NCBI RefSeq assembly: GCF_003951095.1
Contig: NZ_QXGL01000005.1
Coordinates: 62,001-126,000 of the forward strand
DNA: 64,000 nt
Origin: Bifidobacterium goeldii
Lineage (GTDB): Bacteria; Actinomycetota; Actinomycetes; Actinomycetales; Bifidobacteriaceae
Reading direction: 5' to 3'
Shown here: one piece after another, positions 16,930 through 25,368 of the stretch
Layout of the letters: the number at the start of each line of letters is the position of its first letter
Numbering within the stretch: position 1 is the first letter of the stretch
Position numbers and translations under genes: made by a program
The notes under the pieces: model-generated
Database searches by the model: none
What the model was told of the DNA's origin: nothing
What the model saw: only the letters and a program-made list of their open reading frames with translations

Positions 16930-17553
16930 TTAGTTAAACTCCGCGTGCCCCGCAGCCTTGGGCAGATTCGTCATCTTGTCGGCGGCAACGCAACCTTCAA
17001 AATCTTGGATAGTTTCGTCAGCGCTGGGCACATCGTCTTTGTCGCGCAAATCGTTGAAAGTTGCGCCAAGCACCACGTCCACCAGCTTGTCGGAACGATC
17101 ATCCATCACCATTACCGCGTCGGTGAAATTGGAGTTCAGCGTATACGCTTCATTGATCGCATTCACGCCGAAGTAAATCGTCGTGCGCGTCAGCTCAGTC
17201 TGATTCGTGTCATATCCCACCACGGAGAACTGACGCTTCTGCAACGCTTGAGCCACTGCGTTCGCAAGTCCCGAGAACTTCGTCGCGTTGCGCACACGCA
17301 CCTTGATGTTCGTGTAGCCCATATACTTCTGCTGCTTGCCTTCAGCATCTTTCACCGAGCACGGCACTTTCACGCCATAATTCGGCTTTACCGCAGCCGT
17401 AGCCACCACGCCCAAACCGCCCACGTGGAAGAAGAACAGAGATGACACAAGAAATACAACAGCAAGCGCCGCGCCCGTGATAGTGAACACGATCCGCTGG
17501 CGTTGGCGGATGTACCGCTTGCGTTCAATACGCTCGTCATGGGGTTGGGTCAT
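16930..17553 (-). CDS. LytR C-terminal domain protein
   Basis: 207 residues. A positively charged N-terminus (ERKRYIRQRQR) leads to one membrane segment (about 25-48), then an extracellular domain with IKVRVRNATKFSGLANAVAQ and VGYDTNQ, the pattern of the LytR_C domain (the fold that follows LytR-CpsA-Psr enzymes in wall-polymer attachment). The catalytic LCP domain is absent, so it is a stand-alone LytR_C protein. Its exact role is unknown. ATG at 17553 has AAAGGACGG upstream; an in-frame ATG at 17574 is less likely. It is followed by its own terminator and preceded by ispE in the same direction, 38 bases away, so it is probably the last gene of the rsmA-ispE operon. Confidence 0.87.
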   Translation of the reverse strand: MTQPHDERIERKRYIRQRQRIVFTITGAALAVVFLVSSLFFFHVGGLGVVATAAVKPNYGVKVPCSVKDAEGKQQKYMGYTNIKVRVRNATKFSGLANAVAQALQKRQFSVVGYDTNQTELTRTTIYFGVNAINEAYTLNSNFTDAVMVMDDRSDKLVDVVLGATFNDLRDKDDVPSADETIQDFEGCVAADKMTNLPKAAGHAEFN

Positions 17554-17591
17554 GATCCGTCCTTTTCTGTGCAATTGTTCCCAGATTAGCG

Positions 17592-18515
17592 TTACTGTCT
17601 GACGCTATACGACGTAGAAACTGCTGACGTGATGTGCGGGTATGCGGGAGCGTGCGCTGCGATGACGCGATCAACAAGACGCGCTCGCTCCCATGCCTGT
17701 GCCACCGCTTGCGCAATCGCTGCAGTGGGCGTAAATGCGATCACTGACGGTCCCGATCCAGAGACAAACGCATGGCGTGCACCCGCTTGGATTGCCGCCT
17801 CGATCGCCTCACCACTGCGCGGATGAAGGCGAATCGCCGCCGCCTGGAGATGATTATCATCGCCAGCACCTGCGCCGATCTGGTCAAACATGCGATACAC
17901 GTCAGGCGTACTCAACTGCGCGTTGTAAGCGCCCACCAACACGTTGCCTGCATAGCCACGATCGCGCAATGCGCGTACCGTCTCGCAGTCCTCATCTAAA
18001 TGCTCAATGCGCTCGCCAAAGCCAGTGCCGCGCGCAAAACCGCCCGTCAAACAAAACGGCATGTCAGCGCCAAGCGTTGCCGCAACCTCTTGCAGTCGAG
18101 CAATCGGCCAATGCAAATCCCACAGCGTATTGAGCGCAAGCAATGTTGCAGCAGCATCCGCTGAGCCTCCCGCAAGCCCTGCGCCTACCGGAATCGTTTT
18201 CTCAACATGCAGCGCTACATCCGGTTCGCGCTCGGCAGCTTGCGCGAGCGCGAACAGAGCCAGCACAGCATGATTGCGGCGTAGATCACTGGATGCAAGA
18301 TCGCCAAGATGATCGCCATCAATCGCCAGCGAAAAACCTGAGCCGGGGCGTTTACGCGTAGCGGTGACGGTATCGCGCACGCTAATCGCACAGTAAATCG
18401 TGTCGAGTTCATGCCGGCCGCTCCACTGTGCGCGCGGTGCGCCAACGTGCAGCGTCAGATTCGTTTTTGCAGGAACGCTGACGGTGATCGTGGTATGCGG
18501 CACGTCTTCGCTCAT
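17592..18515 (-). CDS. ispE: 4-diphosphocytidyl-2-C-methyl-D-erythritol kinase
   Basis: 307 residues, GHMP kinase family. It phosphorylates CDP-ME in the non-mevalonate pathway to isopentenyl diphosphate, supplying undecaprenyl carriers. Motif 1 reads VPAKTNLTLHVG at the N-terminus, the glycine-rich ATP motif is PVGAGLAGGSADAAA near residues 108-122, and a third motif FVSGSGPSV lies near 250. ATG overlaps the rsmA stop by four bases (ATGA), giving translational coupling. The rsmA-ispE pair is widely conserved. Confidence 0.94.
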   Translation of the reverse strand: MSEDVPHTTITVSVPAKTNLTLHVGAPRAQWSGRHELDTIYCAISVRDTVTATRKRPGSGFSLAIDGDHLGDLASSDLRRNHAVLALFALAQAAEREPDVALHVEKTIPVGAGLAGGSADAAATLLALNTLWDLHWPIARLQEVAATLGADMPFCLTGGFARGTGFGERIEHLDEDCETVRALRDRGYAGNVLVGAYNAQLSTPDVYRMFDQIGAGAGDDNHLQAAAIRLHPRSGEAIEAAIQAGARHAFVSGSGPSVIAFTPTAAIAQAVAQAWERARLVDRVIAAHAPAYPHITSAVSTSYSVRQ

Positions 18516-19504
18516 GCCGTCGCCTCCGCAGTATTCGCCGCCTTCTGAGCTTCCAGCGCGCGGGCGAGCGCAGTGAACTCATCAATCGTGAGCGTCTCTC
18601 CGCGTCGCGTTGCATCAATGCCAGCGTTGTCAAACACGCTAGCGGGCACTTCATGCTTGAGGGCCGCGTGCAGGGTCTTGCGGCGCTGGCCGAACGCGGC
18701 GTCAATCAGACGGAACGTGGTAACGCGCAGTGACTCTTCGGCAGCAGCCTTGGCAGCATCCGCTGACGGCTTGCGCGTGCGCGTGAATCGTACCAGCGCA
18801 GAATCAACATTCGGAGCCGGCCAAAACACATTGCGGCCGATCGTACCAGCGCGCTCAGCAGTGCCATACCAGGCAAGTTTCACGCTGGGAGTGCCGTAAA
18901 TTTTGGAGCCAGGCTTAGCAGCAAGACGGTCGGCAACCTCTTTTTGCACCATAACCACGAACGAATCAAGGTTCGCAAAGCGTTCCAGCAAGGTGAGAAT
19001 AATTGGCGTCGCCACGTTGTATGGCAGGTTGGCGACGAGCGTGAATGACGCGTCGTCGTTAAAATCTGGCAGATTGCCAGGCGTCACGGTCAGCGCATCG
19101 CGATTGACAACAGCGAAGCGGCTGACTGCTTGCGGCATAAATTCAGTAATAGTGCGCGGCAAACGCTCAGCAACCGGCGGATCGATTTCCACAGCGGTCA
19201 TGCGCGCGCCGGTTTCAAGAATTGCCAGCGTCAGCGAACCCAAGCCGGGGCCAACTTCCAGCACGTGCGTATCGGCAGTAACGTCAGCTTCGCGCACAAT
19301 ACGGCGTACTGTACCCGGGTCGATCACGAAATTCTGACCGAATTTCTTGGTCGGGCTGATGCCAGCGTCCGCAGCGATACGGCGAATATCGGCGGCGCCG
19401 AGCAAGCGGCCGGTGGGGGAGTCGGCCGCAGTGGTGTTGCTCGCAGTGCTGTTTGCTGCGTTGCCCGCTGCGGATTCGATGGTGGGGGAGTCGATGTCAG
19501 ACAT
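18512..19504 (-). CDS. rsmA: 16S rRNA dimethyladenosine transferase RsmA/KsgA
   Basis: 330 residues. It dimethylates two adjacent adenines in the 3' end of 16S rRNA using S-adenosylmethionine, late in small-subunit assembly. Visible motifs are KKFGQNFVIDPGTVRRIV, the SAM-binding VLEVGPGLGSLTLA (near residue 80-93) and the catalytic NLPYNVATPI. A variable Ala/Thr-rich leader of about 35 residues precedes the domain. The start at ATG 19504 gives the longest frame, and an internal start is possible. It is coupled to ispE downstream. Confidence 0.95.
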   Translation of the reverse strand: MSDIDSPTIESAAGNAANSTASNTTAADSPTGRLLGAADIRRIAADAGISPTKKFGQNFVIDPGTVRRIVREADVTADTHVLEVGPGLGSLTLAILETGARMTAVEIDPPVAERLPRTITEFMPQAVSRFAVVNRDALTVTPGNLPDFNDDASFTLVANLPYNVATPIILTLLERFANLDSFVVMVQKEVADRLAAKPGSKIYGTPSVKLAWYGTAERAGTIGRNVFWPAPNVDSALVRFTRTRKPSADAAKAAAEESLRVTTFRLIDAAFGQRRKTLHAALKHEVPASVFDNAGIDATRRGETLTIDEFTALARALEAQKAANTAEATA

Positions 19505-19593
19505 GAGTGCTCGCTATCAGTGTCGCTGTCGATAATGCTTATGAATGCTTATGGTGTGGCCGCTGTGCGCTTGGTGGCGTTGCTTACTAGTGT

Positions 19594-21267
19594 TTAGTAC
19601 CAGTTGTACTGCTCCGAATGCGCCCATGCTTTGGAGGGGCTTCCGTACGCTTGCGCGATATAGCTCAGGCCCCAGTCGATTTGCACGGCGGCGTCATCAC
19701 GGTAGTTTGCGCCAAACGCGGCCATTTTGCTTGCTGGTAGTGACTGCGGGATGCCGTACGCGCCGGAGCTTTTGTTTTCCGCATACCACAGCCAGCCGGA
19801 TTCACGATTCCACAGTTTGACAAGATCAGTCCAATTCTGACCGGTCCAGCCGCGCTGTGCAGCCGCTCCAGCCGCGTAGGCTTGCGCTTGGGCTACGGTC
19901 GCATGCCACAAGCGGCCTTGGGCTGTTGAAGAATCGGACGATGATCCGCTATTGCTACTGCCGGAATTGTTGGAATTGTTGGAACTATTGGAGTTACCCG
20001 AGTTATTCGTTGAGTTATTTGAGTTGCTTCCAGTGTTCCCCGAGTTTCCGGTATTTCCTGAGTTGTTAGCGCCCGAATTGCTGTTGTTCGAGTTGGAGTT
20101 ACCGGAATTATTGGAATTGCCAGAGTTGCCGGAATTGGAGTTGTTTGAATTATTCGATTCCGGCTTGGTAGCACTGTTGTTGTTCGAGTTATTCGAATTG
20201 CTCGAGTCCCCAGAATTTCCGGAGTTCGAGTTTCCTTTATCAGTGCTGTTGGAACCGTTAGAGTTTCCAGCATTCCCCGAATTGCTCGAGCTGCCGGAGT
20301 TTGACCCGTTCGAGTTGGTATTGTTCGAAGCTGAACCGTTGGAAGATCCTGCGCTACCGGAACCAGTATCGTTCTTCGAGCTGTTATCCCCGTTCGACGT
20401 GGACGTGTCTTCCTTTGCTGCCGGCCCTACAGCAATCACCGTATCGATCGCGATTTTCGTAGTCGTTTCTGATACCAGTGTTTCCGATTCCACCGCGCCA
20501 TCAACATACGTGACGTTGTACGCCTGCTGCTTTTCGCCATCTTCGCCCTGCGTACGAATTACTGTCTGCCCGGGCTGCAGTGAATCATCAACAATGGTCT
20601 GCGTGCCATGCGGTACGGTTACTGTGCGCGTTTCTTGGCCATGCGTGACGCGTTGTACGCGCAGAATCGTCTCGTCACCGTTCTTCTCAACGCTTACACG
20701 ATCCTCTTTGCCCAAGATAATGCCCTTGGAGTCAAGAATCGAAGCGGCGGGCAGCTTGCCATTCGGTGCAACCGATGTCTTACCATCAGCGATAACCGTA
20801 ACCGGGCCATTCTGATTAATGACTAGTCCGCCAGTGAGCTGGTTGTATACGTTGTCAATATCCACAGTGACTTTCGCAGCAGCGCTCTCGTTCTCCTCAA
20901 AGAAACCAAGCAGCTGATCAACACTGGTGGCTGTGGTCCAGAACGGTACCTGCTGGCCGTCAATGTTGATAGTGGTCTGATAAGCGCTGCGAACCGTGAC
21001 CACTGCGTGATTAGCGAGCTTGTCGCCACTGGTAGATTGCACCAGATCATGCGATTTCACATCGATACCCTGCTCTTGCAGCAGTCGAGTGGCACTCATC
21101 GCATACGTTGTCACTGTTTGTGTTTCGCCATTCACGTCAAGCGCTACAGTTTTGCGCGCGGTCACGCCGAAAGTCGCCATCGAAGCAACAGTGACGATTA
21201 TGGCGCATGCGGCCACGCGGATTCGCCGCAACATTACAAATCGTTGGGGTGTCCACCGCCGAGCCAT
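19594..21267 (-). CDS. Rpf-like protein: DUF348 repeats, G5 domain and lytic transglycosylase-like domain
   Basis: 557 residues. After an N-terminal membrane or signal segment (about 14-36) come three DUF348 (ubiquitin-like) units, then a G5 domain (RVTHGQETRTVTVPHGTQ) up to about 275. A Ser/Asn/Gly linker of about 165 residues follows (280-447). The C-terminal domain (448-557) reads LVKLWNRESGWLWYAENKSSGAYGIPQ, with a catalytic-type Glu in WNRESGW, and ends AHSEQYNWY. This is the RpfB layout of actinobacteria, with a transglycosylase-like end as in aggregation-promoting proteins; it should cut peptidoglycan during growth or resuscitation. The ATG at 21267 has GGAAGG eight bases upstream; ATG 21273 is too close to that site. 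Confidence 0.88.
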   Translation of the reverse strand: MARRWTPQRFVMLRRIRVAACAIIVTVASMATFGVTARKTVALDVNGETQTVTTYAMSATRLLQEQGIDVKSHDLVQSTSGDKLANHAVVTVRSAYQTTINIDGQQVPFWTTATSVDQLLGFFEENESAAAKVTVDIDNVYNQLTGGLVINQNGPVTVIADGKTSVAPNGKLPAASILDSKGIILGKEDRVSVEKNGDETILRVQRVTHGQETRTVTVPHGTQTIVDDSLQPGQTVIRTQGEDGEKQQAYNVTYVDGAVESETLVSETTTKIAIDTVIAVGPAAKEDTSTSNGDNSSKNDTGSGSAGSSNGSASNNTNSNGSNSGSSSNSGNAGNSNGSNSTDKGNSNSGNSGDSSNSNNSNNNSATKPESNNSNNSNSGNSGNSNNSGNSNSNNSNSGANNSGNTGNSGNTGSNSNNSTNNSGNSNSSNNSNNSGSSNSGSSSDSSTAQGRLWHATVAQAQAYAAGAAAQRGWTGQNWTDLVKLWNRESGWLWYAENKSSGAYGIPQSLPASKMAAFGANYRDDAAVQIDWGLSYIAQAYGSPSKAWAHSEQYNWY

Positions 21268-21427
21268 ACGCATATCCTTCCATTCGCTACGGTTGGCATT
21301 GTAACCAACTGGCTTGAGCGATGGTGCGTTGCAAGCCGAGAGTCACCCAATCCCCCACATTTCATGCACGGCAAACGCGACGCTTCACGCTCACGCTGCA
21401 ACGGGATTCAATCGCATATCATCGCTC

Positions 21428-21474
21428 AAAAAAGAAGAACGGGGGCGGGAGAGAAGGGGATTGTCCCGCCCCCG
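21428..21474 (-). terminator. Terminator of the 6C-like RNA
   Basis: An 11-bp GC-only stem (CGGGGGCGGGA at 21440-21450 with 21464-21474), followed on the minus strand by TTCTTCTTTTTT. Confidence 0.85.
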
Positions 21475-21580
21475 AAACGGCAGAGCTGGTTGGGGGACGC
21501 TCTGCCATATACCAGAAGCCTGAAGTTGGGGGAAGGCTTCTGAGACTTACTCAAGGTAAGTGTTATGCGTAACCCAACTA
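21428..21580 (-). ncRNA. 6C-like small RNA
   Basis: On the minus strand two short stem-loops follow each other, CAGAAGCC/GGCTTCTG (21513-21542) and GGCAGAG/CTCTGCC (21479-21506). Both have loops containing CCCCCAAC. A GC-rich terminator follows. Two hairpins with C-rich loops plus a terminator is the known layout of the actinobacterial 6C RNA. A possible -10 box TATGAT (21587-21592) puts the start near 21580; it could also be processed from tRNA-Thr read-through. In the rest of this gap (21268-21427) I see nothing further. A covariance search would be decisive. Confidence 0.7.
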
Positions 21581-21615
21581 CGTACTATCATAATACGCCT
21601 TTGTGCTACGTTGCG

Positions 21616-21689
21616 AGCCTCCTGTCGGGATCGAACCGACGACCTGCCGCTTACAAGGCGGCCGCTCTGGCCATCTGAGCTAAGGAGGC
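21616..21689 (-). tRNA. tRNA-Thr (anticodon TGT)
   Basis: On the minus strand GCCTCCT pairs with AGGAGGC. D-arm GCTC/GAGC, anticodon arm GCCGC-CTTGTAA-GCGGC with anticodon TGT, and T-arm GTCGG-TTCGATC-CCGAC are all present. CCA is not encoded. It lies just upstream of the 6C-like RNA on the same strand. Confidence 0.96.
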
Positions 21690-21815
21690 AATCCATGAGG
21701 TACGAGACTTCATGGTCATTGAACGAATGACTAGCTTACCAGCAGGTCACGAACGGTCAATTCCAGTAGTGTCGCGTAGTGTCGCAATGTGGAATATCAC
21801 GAGTCATGATAAACG

Positions 21816-21861
21816 TATGCCCTCGTTGCACAGTCATGAATTCCTGTGCAACGAGGGCATA
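21816..21861. terminator. Terminator after the DsbA-like gene
   Basis: An 18-bp perfect stem (TATGCCCTCGTTGCACAG at 21816-21833 with 21844-21861) between the minus-strand gene ending at 21899 and tRNA-Thr. Confidence 0.8.
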
Positions 21862-21898
21862 TGCGCTGTCAATACGGCAGGTCGCCGGCGTATTCGTA

Positions 21899-22882
21899 CT
21901 ATTCGCCAGTCGTCACCGAAATTGGCTTACCCTTCGCGCCAATCGACGGCATTTCGCCTTCCTTGCCGACCTGATCTTCCGTCAAGCCAATCGATTCCAG
22001 CAGGCCAGTCTTCGAATCAATCTTGGCCAGCGACAGTTCATTGCGATCCCAGAACTTGCCGTTAATCGTGACGGTCGGCGTGCTCATCGCACCCTTATTC
22101 GTGCCAGATACCTGCCACAACTCCGGGCGCTTCGGCGTATACAGGTTGATCGCATCCAACCAATCCTGATATTCACGGCCAAACGCAGCATCAGCAATCT
22201 TCTTCGGCACGCCCGCCGAAATCGCCTGCTCCTTCAACTGGTCGTCGCTCACCGACTTGTAATCGCTGCCCTCGCCAGGCTGGAAATCTTCAGCGTAAAT
22301 GTTAGAAATGAACTTCAGCAGATGATCAGGATCATCATCATGGCTAGCAATGTATGCAATTGCGCCCGATGCGCGGCTGGAATATTCATCAGTGGAGTAG
22401 CTATCCATAAATGACATCGGATGCAGTTCCAAATTGATCTGTCCCGCATCAGTCAACGCAATCAGCGTCGGATCAATCTCACGGTTCAACTGACCGCAGC
22501 CAGGGCACAACGGGTCCATATACACGGCAACAGTCGGCGCATCAGCCACCTTGTTATCCGCACCATAGCCATTCTTCGAGAGCAGAATACCGCCCTTATC
22601 ATCCGCAGCAGAAGGCTTCGTCTTCACCGCTTGCAGCTGTGAGTACGCATCTTGCTCAGAAATCGACGCGTTCACAGACTTCTTATGCCACGCGTTATAG
22701 ATTGCGAATCCAGCAACAGCGACCAGGATGATAACAATGGCAACCACGATGCCACCGATAATCGTCTGCTGGCGGCGCTCCTTGGCGGCCTGTTCGGCGC
22801 GCTCGCGTGCCGCCTGCTCTTCGGCAGCGCGACGCTGAGCGCGAGTATTACGTTTTGTAGTCTGCTTGTCGTTCTGTGCCAC
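21899..22882 (-). CDS. Membrane-anchored DsbA family thiol oxidoreductase
   Basis: 327 residues. A charged, Ala/Arg/Glu-rich cytosolic N-terminus, probably helical, leads to one membrane segment (about 43-65, IIGGIVVAIVIILVAVAGFAIY). The outside part is a thioredoxin fold with VAVYMDPLCPGCGQLNRE: the redox pair CPGC is near residues 125-128, and the cis-Pro loop is STPTVTING. It probably makes or isomerises disulfides in exported proteins, as in other actinobacteria that have DsbA-like proteins fused to the membrane. The start is GTG at 22882 with AAAGGGACG upstream. The Ser/Thr kinase gene upstream is 117 bases away on the same strand. Confidence 0.92.
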   Translation of the reverse strand: MAQNDKQTTKRNTRAQRRAAEEQAARERAEQAAKERRQQTIIGGIVVAIVIILVAVAGFAIYNAWHKKSVNASISEQDAYSQLQAVKTKPSAADDKGGILLSKNGYGADNKVADAPTVAVYMDPLCPGCGQLNREIDPTLIALTDAGQINLELHPMSFMDSYSTDEYSSRASGAIAYIASHDDDPDHLLKFISNIYAEDFQPGEGSDYKSVSDDQLKEQAISAGVPKKIADAAFGREYQDWLDAINLYTPKRPELWQVSGTNKGAMSTPTVTINGKFWDRNELSLAKIDSKTGLLESIGLTEDQVGKEGEMPSIGAKGKPISVTTGE

Positions 22883-22999
22883 GTTTCGTCCCTTTCGTTC
22901 CTTCGCGGCCTTCCGCTCCCGACCATACTAGTGGACGACGCTCATTTTCTGCTTGCTGACCACCGGATTCGCCCTCAGCTATAGCAGTTCACGAAGAGT

Positions 23000-25159
23000 T
23001 CACACAGTGACGGTCGTTGGCAGCGGCCACCATTCGATACCGCCACCCATGCCAGCAACCACAATGCCAGCCACTGTGACTACTGCTAGCGCGATCCACA
23101 ACGCGAGTTCACGCGCCGAAGGATGACGTAGTGCAGTCTTGATGGCACTGGCGTTATCGTCGACCGGCACTGGTGCGTTTGGAACTGGGGGTGTAATCAG
23201 ATCGCGGATTCCAAGGAGCGAGCCGGCTCCGATACGCAAGAGCGATGATGATGTGCCGCTGAATACGGCAGTCAGCCACCCCGCAGCCGCGCACGCGGCT
23301 AGTGCACAACCGGACATGGATAGCGGCGCTGCGGCGATAATCGGCAATACCACGGCGATGCCGAGCAGCTCGAATTGAATATTCACCGTCGGCAGTGCGA
23401 GTATCAACGTCAGCAATGTGGCACTAACCAGCAGCACTCCCAGCATGATCAGATCACGGCTAATCGCCGGCAATATCGCTTTCACCGCATGCCACGGCAG
23501 CGTCACCACGCGCAGCGCAGTATCGCCGCCGCGGCGCTCGCCGCCATGCTTGTCTTCACGCTGCAACTGTGCGTTTACAGAAAACCCAATCGTGAGCAGC
23601 AGCCAAAACAGAACACCGGCAATAACGGTTGCAATCAGTGGCATACTCATCGCCATGGCGGCGATTGGCAGCGCCAGCATGGCAGTAAACACGCGGCCAC
23701 GCTGAAGATACGCGCTGCGCTTGGCGTCAGTGGGGGAGAGGGGTGCTGCAGCCGCGGACGGTGCTGCAGCCGCCATCGTTCCGTCTGCCGGCGTTGCGTT
23801 CGCTGGCGGGACAAATTGCGGCGGTATATCAGCGATCACCTCGGTGGCCTCGCCGGGAGCTGGTGGCACAGGCTGCAATGGTTGCGTGGCAGCTGGTTCT
23901 TGCGGATACGCTGCAGTACGAGGGATATTCTCGCTGGCAATAGGTTCGCCAGAAGCCGCGTTGACTGGAATAGTGGGCGGATCAACCGACAGTGGTGCTG
24001 TCGCGGCTGAATTAAACGGCATCGTGCTCGCAACATCCAACGATTCTGTTGGCGGCTGCGGCGGTGTGTTTGGTGGCAACGGCGGCACAGACTGACTGAT
24101 AATGCGCTGCAATGCCGGCCGCGCATTCGGCATAGCAGCCGTACTATCCAGCGAAGGCACACCGTCTGCGGTATGCGAGGTTTGCGCGGTTTGCGCGATG
24201 ACCTGCGTATCATCGCGCCACAGCGTGCGCGGATTACGCAGATCAGGGCCGTCAAAAGGGCGCATCACATCCGATCCATCGGCAGCTACCGTTGCCGCGG
24301 CCTGCTGCCATGCAATCGGATTCAACGCATCCACGGTAATCGTATGCAGCAGCTGCTCAGGCGTGCACCGCTTACGCCGGTCCGGATCGAGCGCCGAACG
24401 GAACGCGGCCATCGTCTGCGCCGGCAGTCCACTGAGATTCGCATTACCGGAAGCCTCACGCTCAAGCACCGCCATCATCGGCTTCGTACCGAACACTGGC
24501 TTACCCGTCGCAGCAAACGCCAACACTGAAGAAACTGACCACCAGTCAGTAGTCTCATCCGATTCCGAGCCCTCAATAATCTCAGGCGCAATAAACCCAG
24601 GAGTGCCCATCACCAAACCGGTACGCGTAACGTGACTTTCACCCTCACCCATCGCAATACCAAAATCCACAAGCACCGGCCCGGAAGCAGAAACCATCAC
24701 ATTCGTTGGCTTAATATCGCGGTGCACAATGCCAGCCGCATGCACAGCGCGCACAGCATCCATCAGCTTGGAAGCCAAGCGCTCCAAGTCATCGCCAACA
24801 TAGCGGCCGTTAATCGCCACATCATCGCGCAGATTCTTGCCTTCGATCAGCTCAGTAACGATGAACGCCAGCGAATCATCAAGCTCCATGTCAACAATGG
24901 AGCACACACCCGGATGATTGACTTTTTTCAACGCCATTGCTTCACGGCGCAGGCGCTCGCGAGCAGTGAGCTGGTCCGCGCTGGCTGCGGCGCTGGCGCG
25001 ATCATCCGCGAGCGAATCGCGCAAGATCTTCATCGCATACACGGTGCCGCCATCGTCGCGCACACGCCACACTGATCCCATTGCCCCAGATCCCAACCGG
25101 GAGACCAATGTATAGCCGCCTACCAAATCGCCAGGCTTTAATTCCAACGCGCTACTCAT
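23000..25159 (-). CDS. Serine/threonine protein kinase with C-terminal membrane region
   Basis: 719 residues. A Hanks-type kinase domain occupies about 13-290: glycine loop GSGAMGSV, Lys in VYAMKIL, Glu helix, catalytic HRDIKPTNVM near 146, DFG near 165 and GTPGFIAPE. All catalytic residues are present. A long Pro/Ala/Thr-rich juxtamembrane stretch follows (about 310-500), then several hydrophobic segments (about 520-715) forming a multi-pass membrane end. PASTA domains are absent, unlike PknB. It may phosphorylate the MurJ pseudokinase region or FHA proteins; that is inference from family knowledge. ATG at 25159 (MSSALEL) is preferred over upstream starts, because the domain begins there and the earlier frame looks non-coding. 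Confidence 0.92.
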   Translation of the reverse strand: MSSALELKPGDLVGGYTLVSRLGSGAMGSVWRVRDDGGTVYAMKILRDSLADDRASAAASADQLTARERLRREAMALKKVNHPGVCSIVDMELDDSLAFIVTELIEGKNLRDDVAINGRYVGDDLERLASKLMDAVRAVHAAGIVHRDIKPTNVMVSASGPVLVDFGIAMGEGESHVTRTGLVMGTPGFIAPEIIEGSESDETTDWWSVSSVLAFAATGKPVFGTKPMMAVLEREASGNANLSGLPAQTMAAFRSALDPDRRKRCTPEQLLHTITVDALNPIAWQQAAATVAADGSDVMRPFDGPDLRNPRTLWRDDTQVIAQTAQTSHTADGVPSLDSTAAMPNARPALQRIISQSVPPLPPNTPPQPPTESLDVASTMPFNSAATAPLSVDPPTIPVNAASGEPIASENIPRTAAYPQEPAATQPLQPVPPAPGEATEVIADIPPQFVPPANATPADGTMAAAAPSAAAAPLSPTDAKRSAYLQRGRVFTAMLALPIAAMAMSMPLIATVIAGVLFWLLLTIGFSVNAQLQREDKHGGERRGGDTALRVVTLPWHAVKAILPAISRDLIMLGVLLVSATLLTLILALPTVNIQFELLGIAVVLPIIAAAPLSMSGCALAACAAAGWLTAVFSGTSSSLLRIGAGSLLGIRDLITPPVPNAPVPVDDNASAIKTALRHPSARELALWIALAVVTVAGIVVAGMGGGIEWWPLPTTVTV

Positions 25160-25259
25160 GCCATCCATCCTAGCCAAGCTGGCGCGCAACACCGTCAGAC
25201 GCCTTCCGAACTCGCCCAATCTCTTGGGTACTGCCGTCCTCCCCGGGTATCCTGCCACT

Positions 25260-25313
25260 CTTTCCGGGCATACGGCCAGTTTGAAGGGGTAAACCGGCAG
25301 TATGCCCGGAAAG
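25260..25313 (-). terminator. Long hairpin between the RpiR regulator and the kinase
   Basis: A 13-bp perfect stem (CTTTCCGGGCATA at 25260-25272 with 25301-25313), with further imperfect pairing of GGCCAGTTT and AAACCGGC inside. It lies in the gap between two minus-strand genes. It is probably a terminator of the regulator operon, though an operator role for the kinase is possible. Confidence 0.6.
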
Positions 25314-25368
25314 GGGTGTAGCCTCGGTCACAGTTTGGGCGATCCGGGGTTCGGATGCCTAGGCCCGG

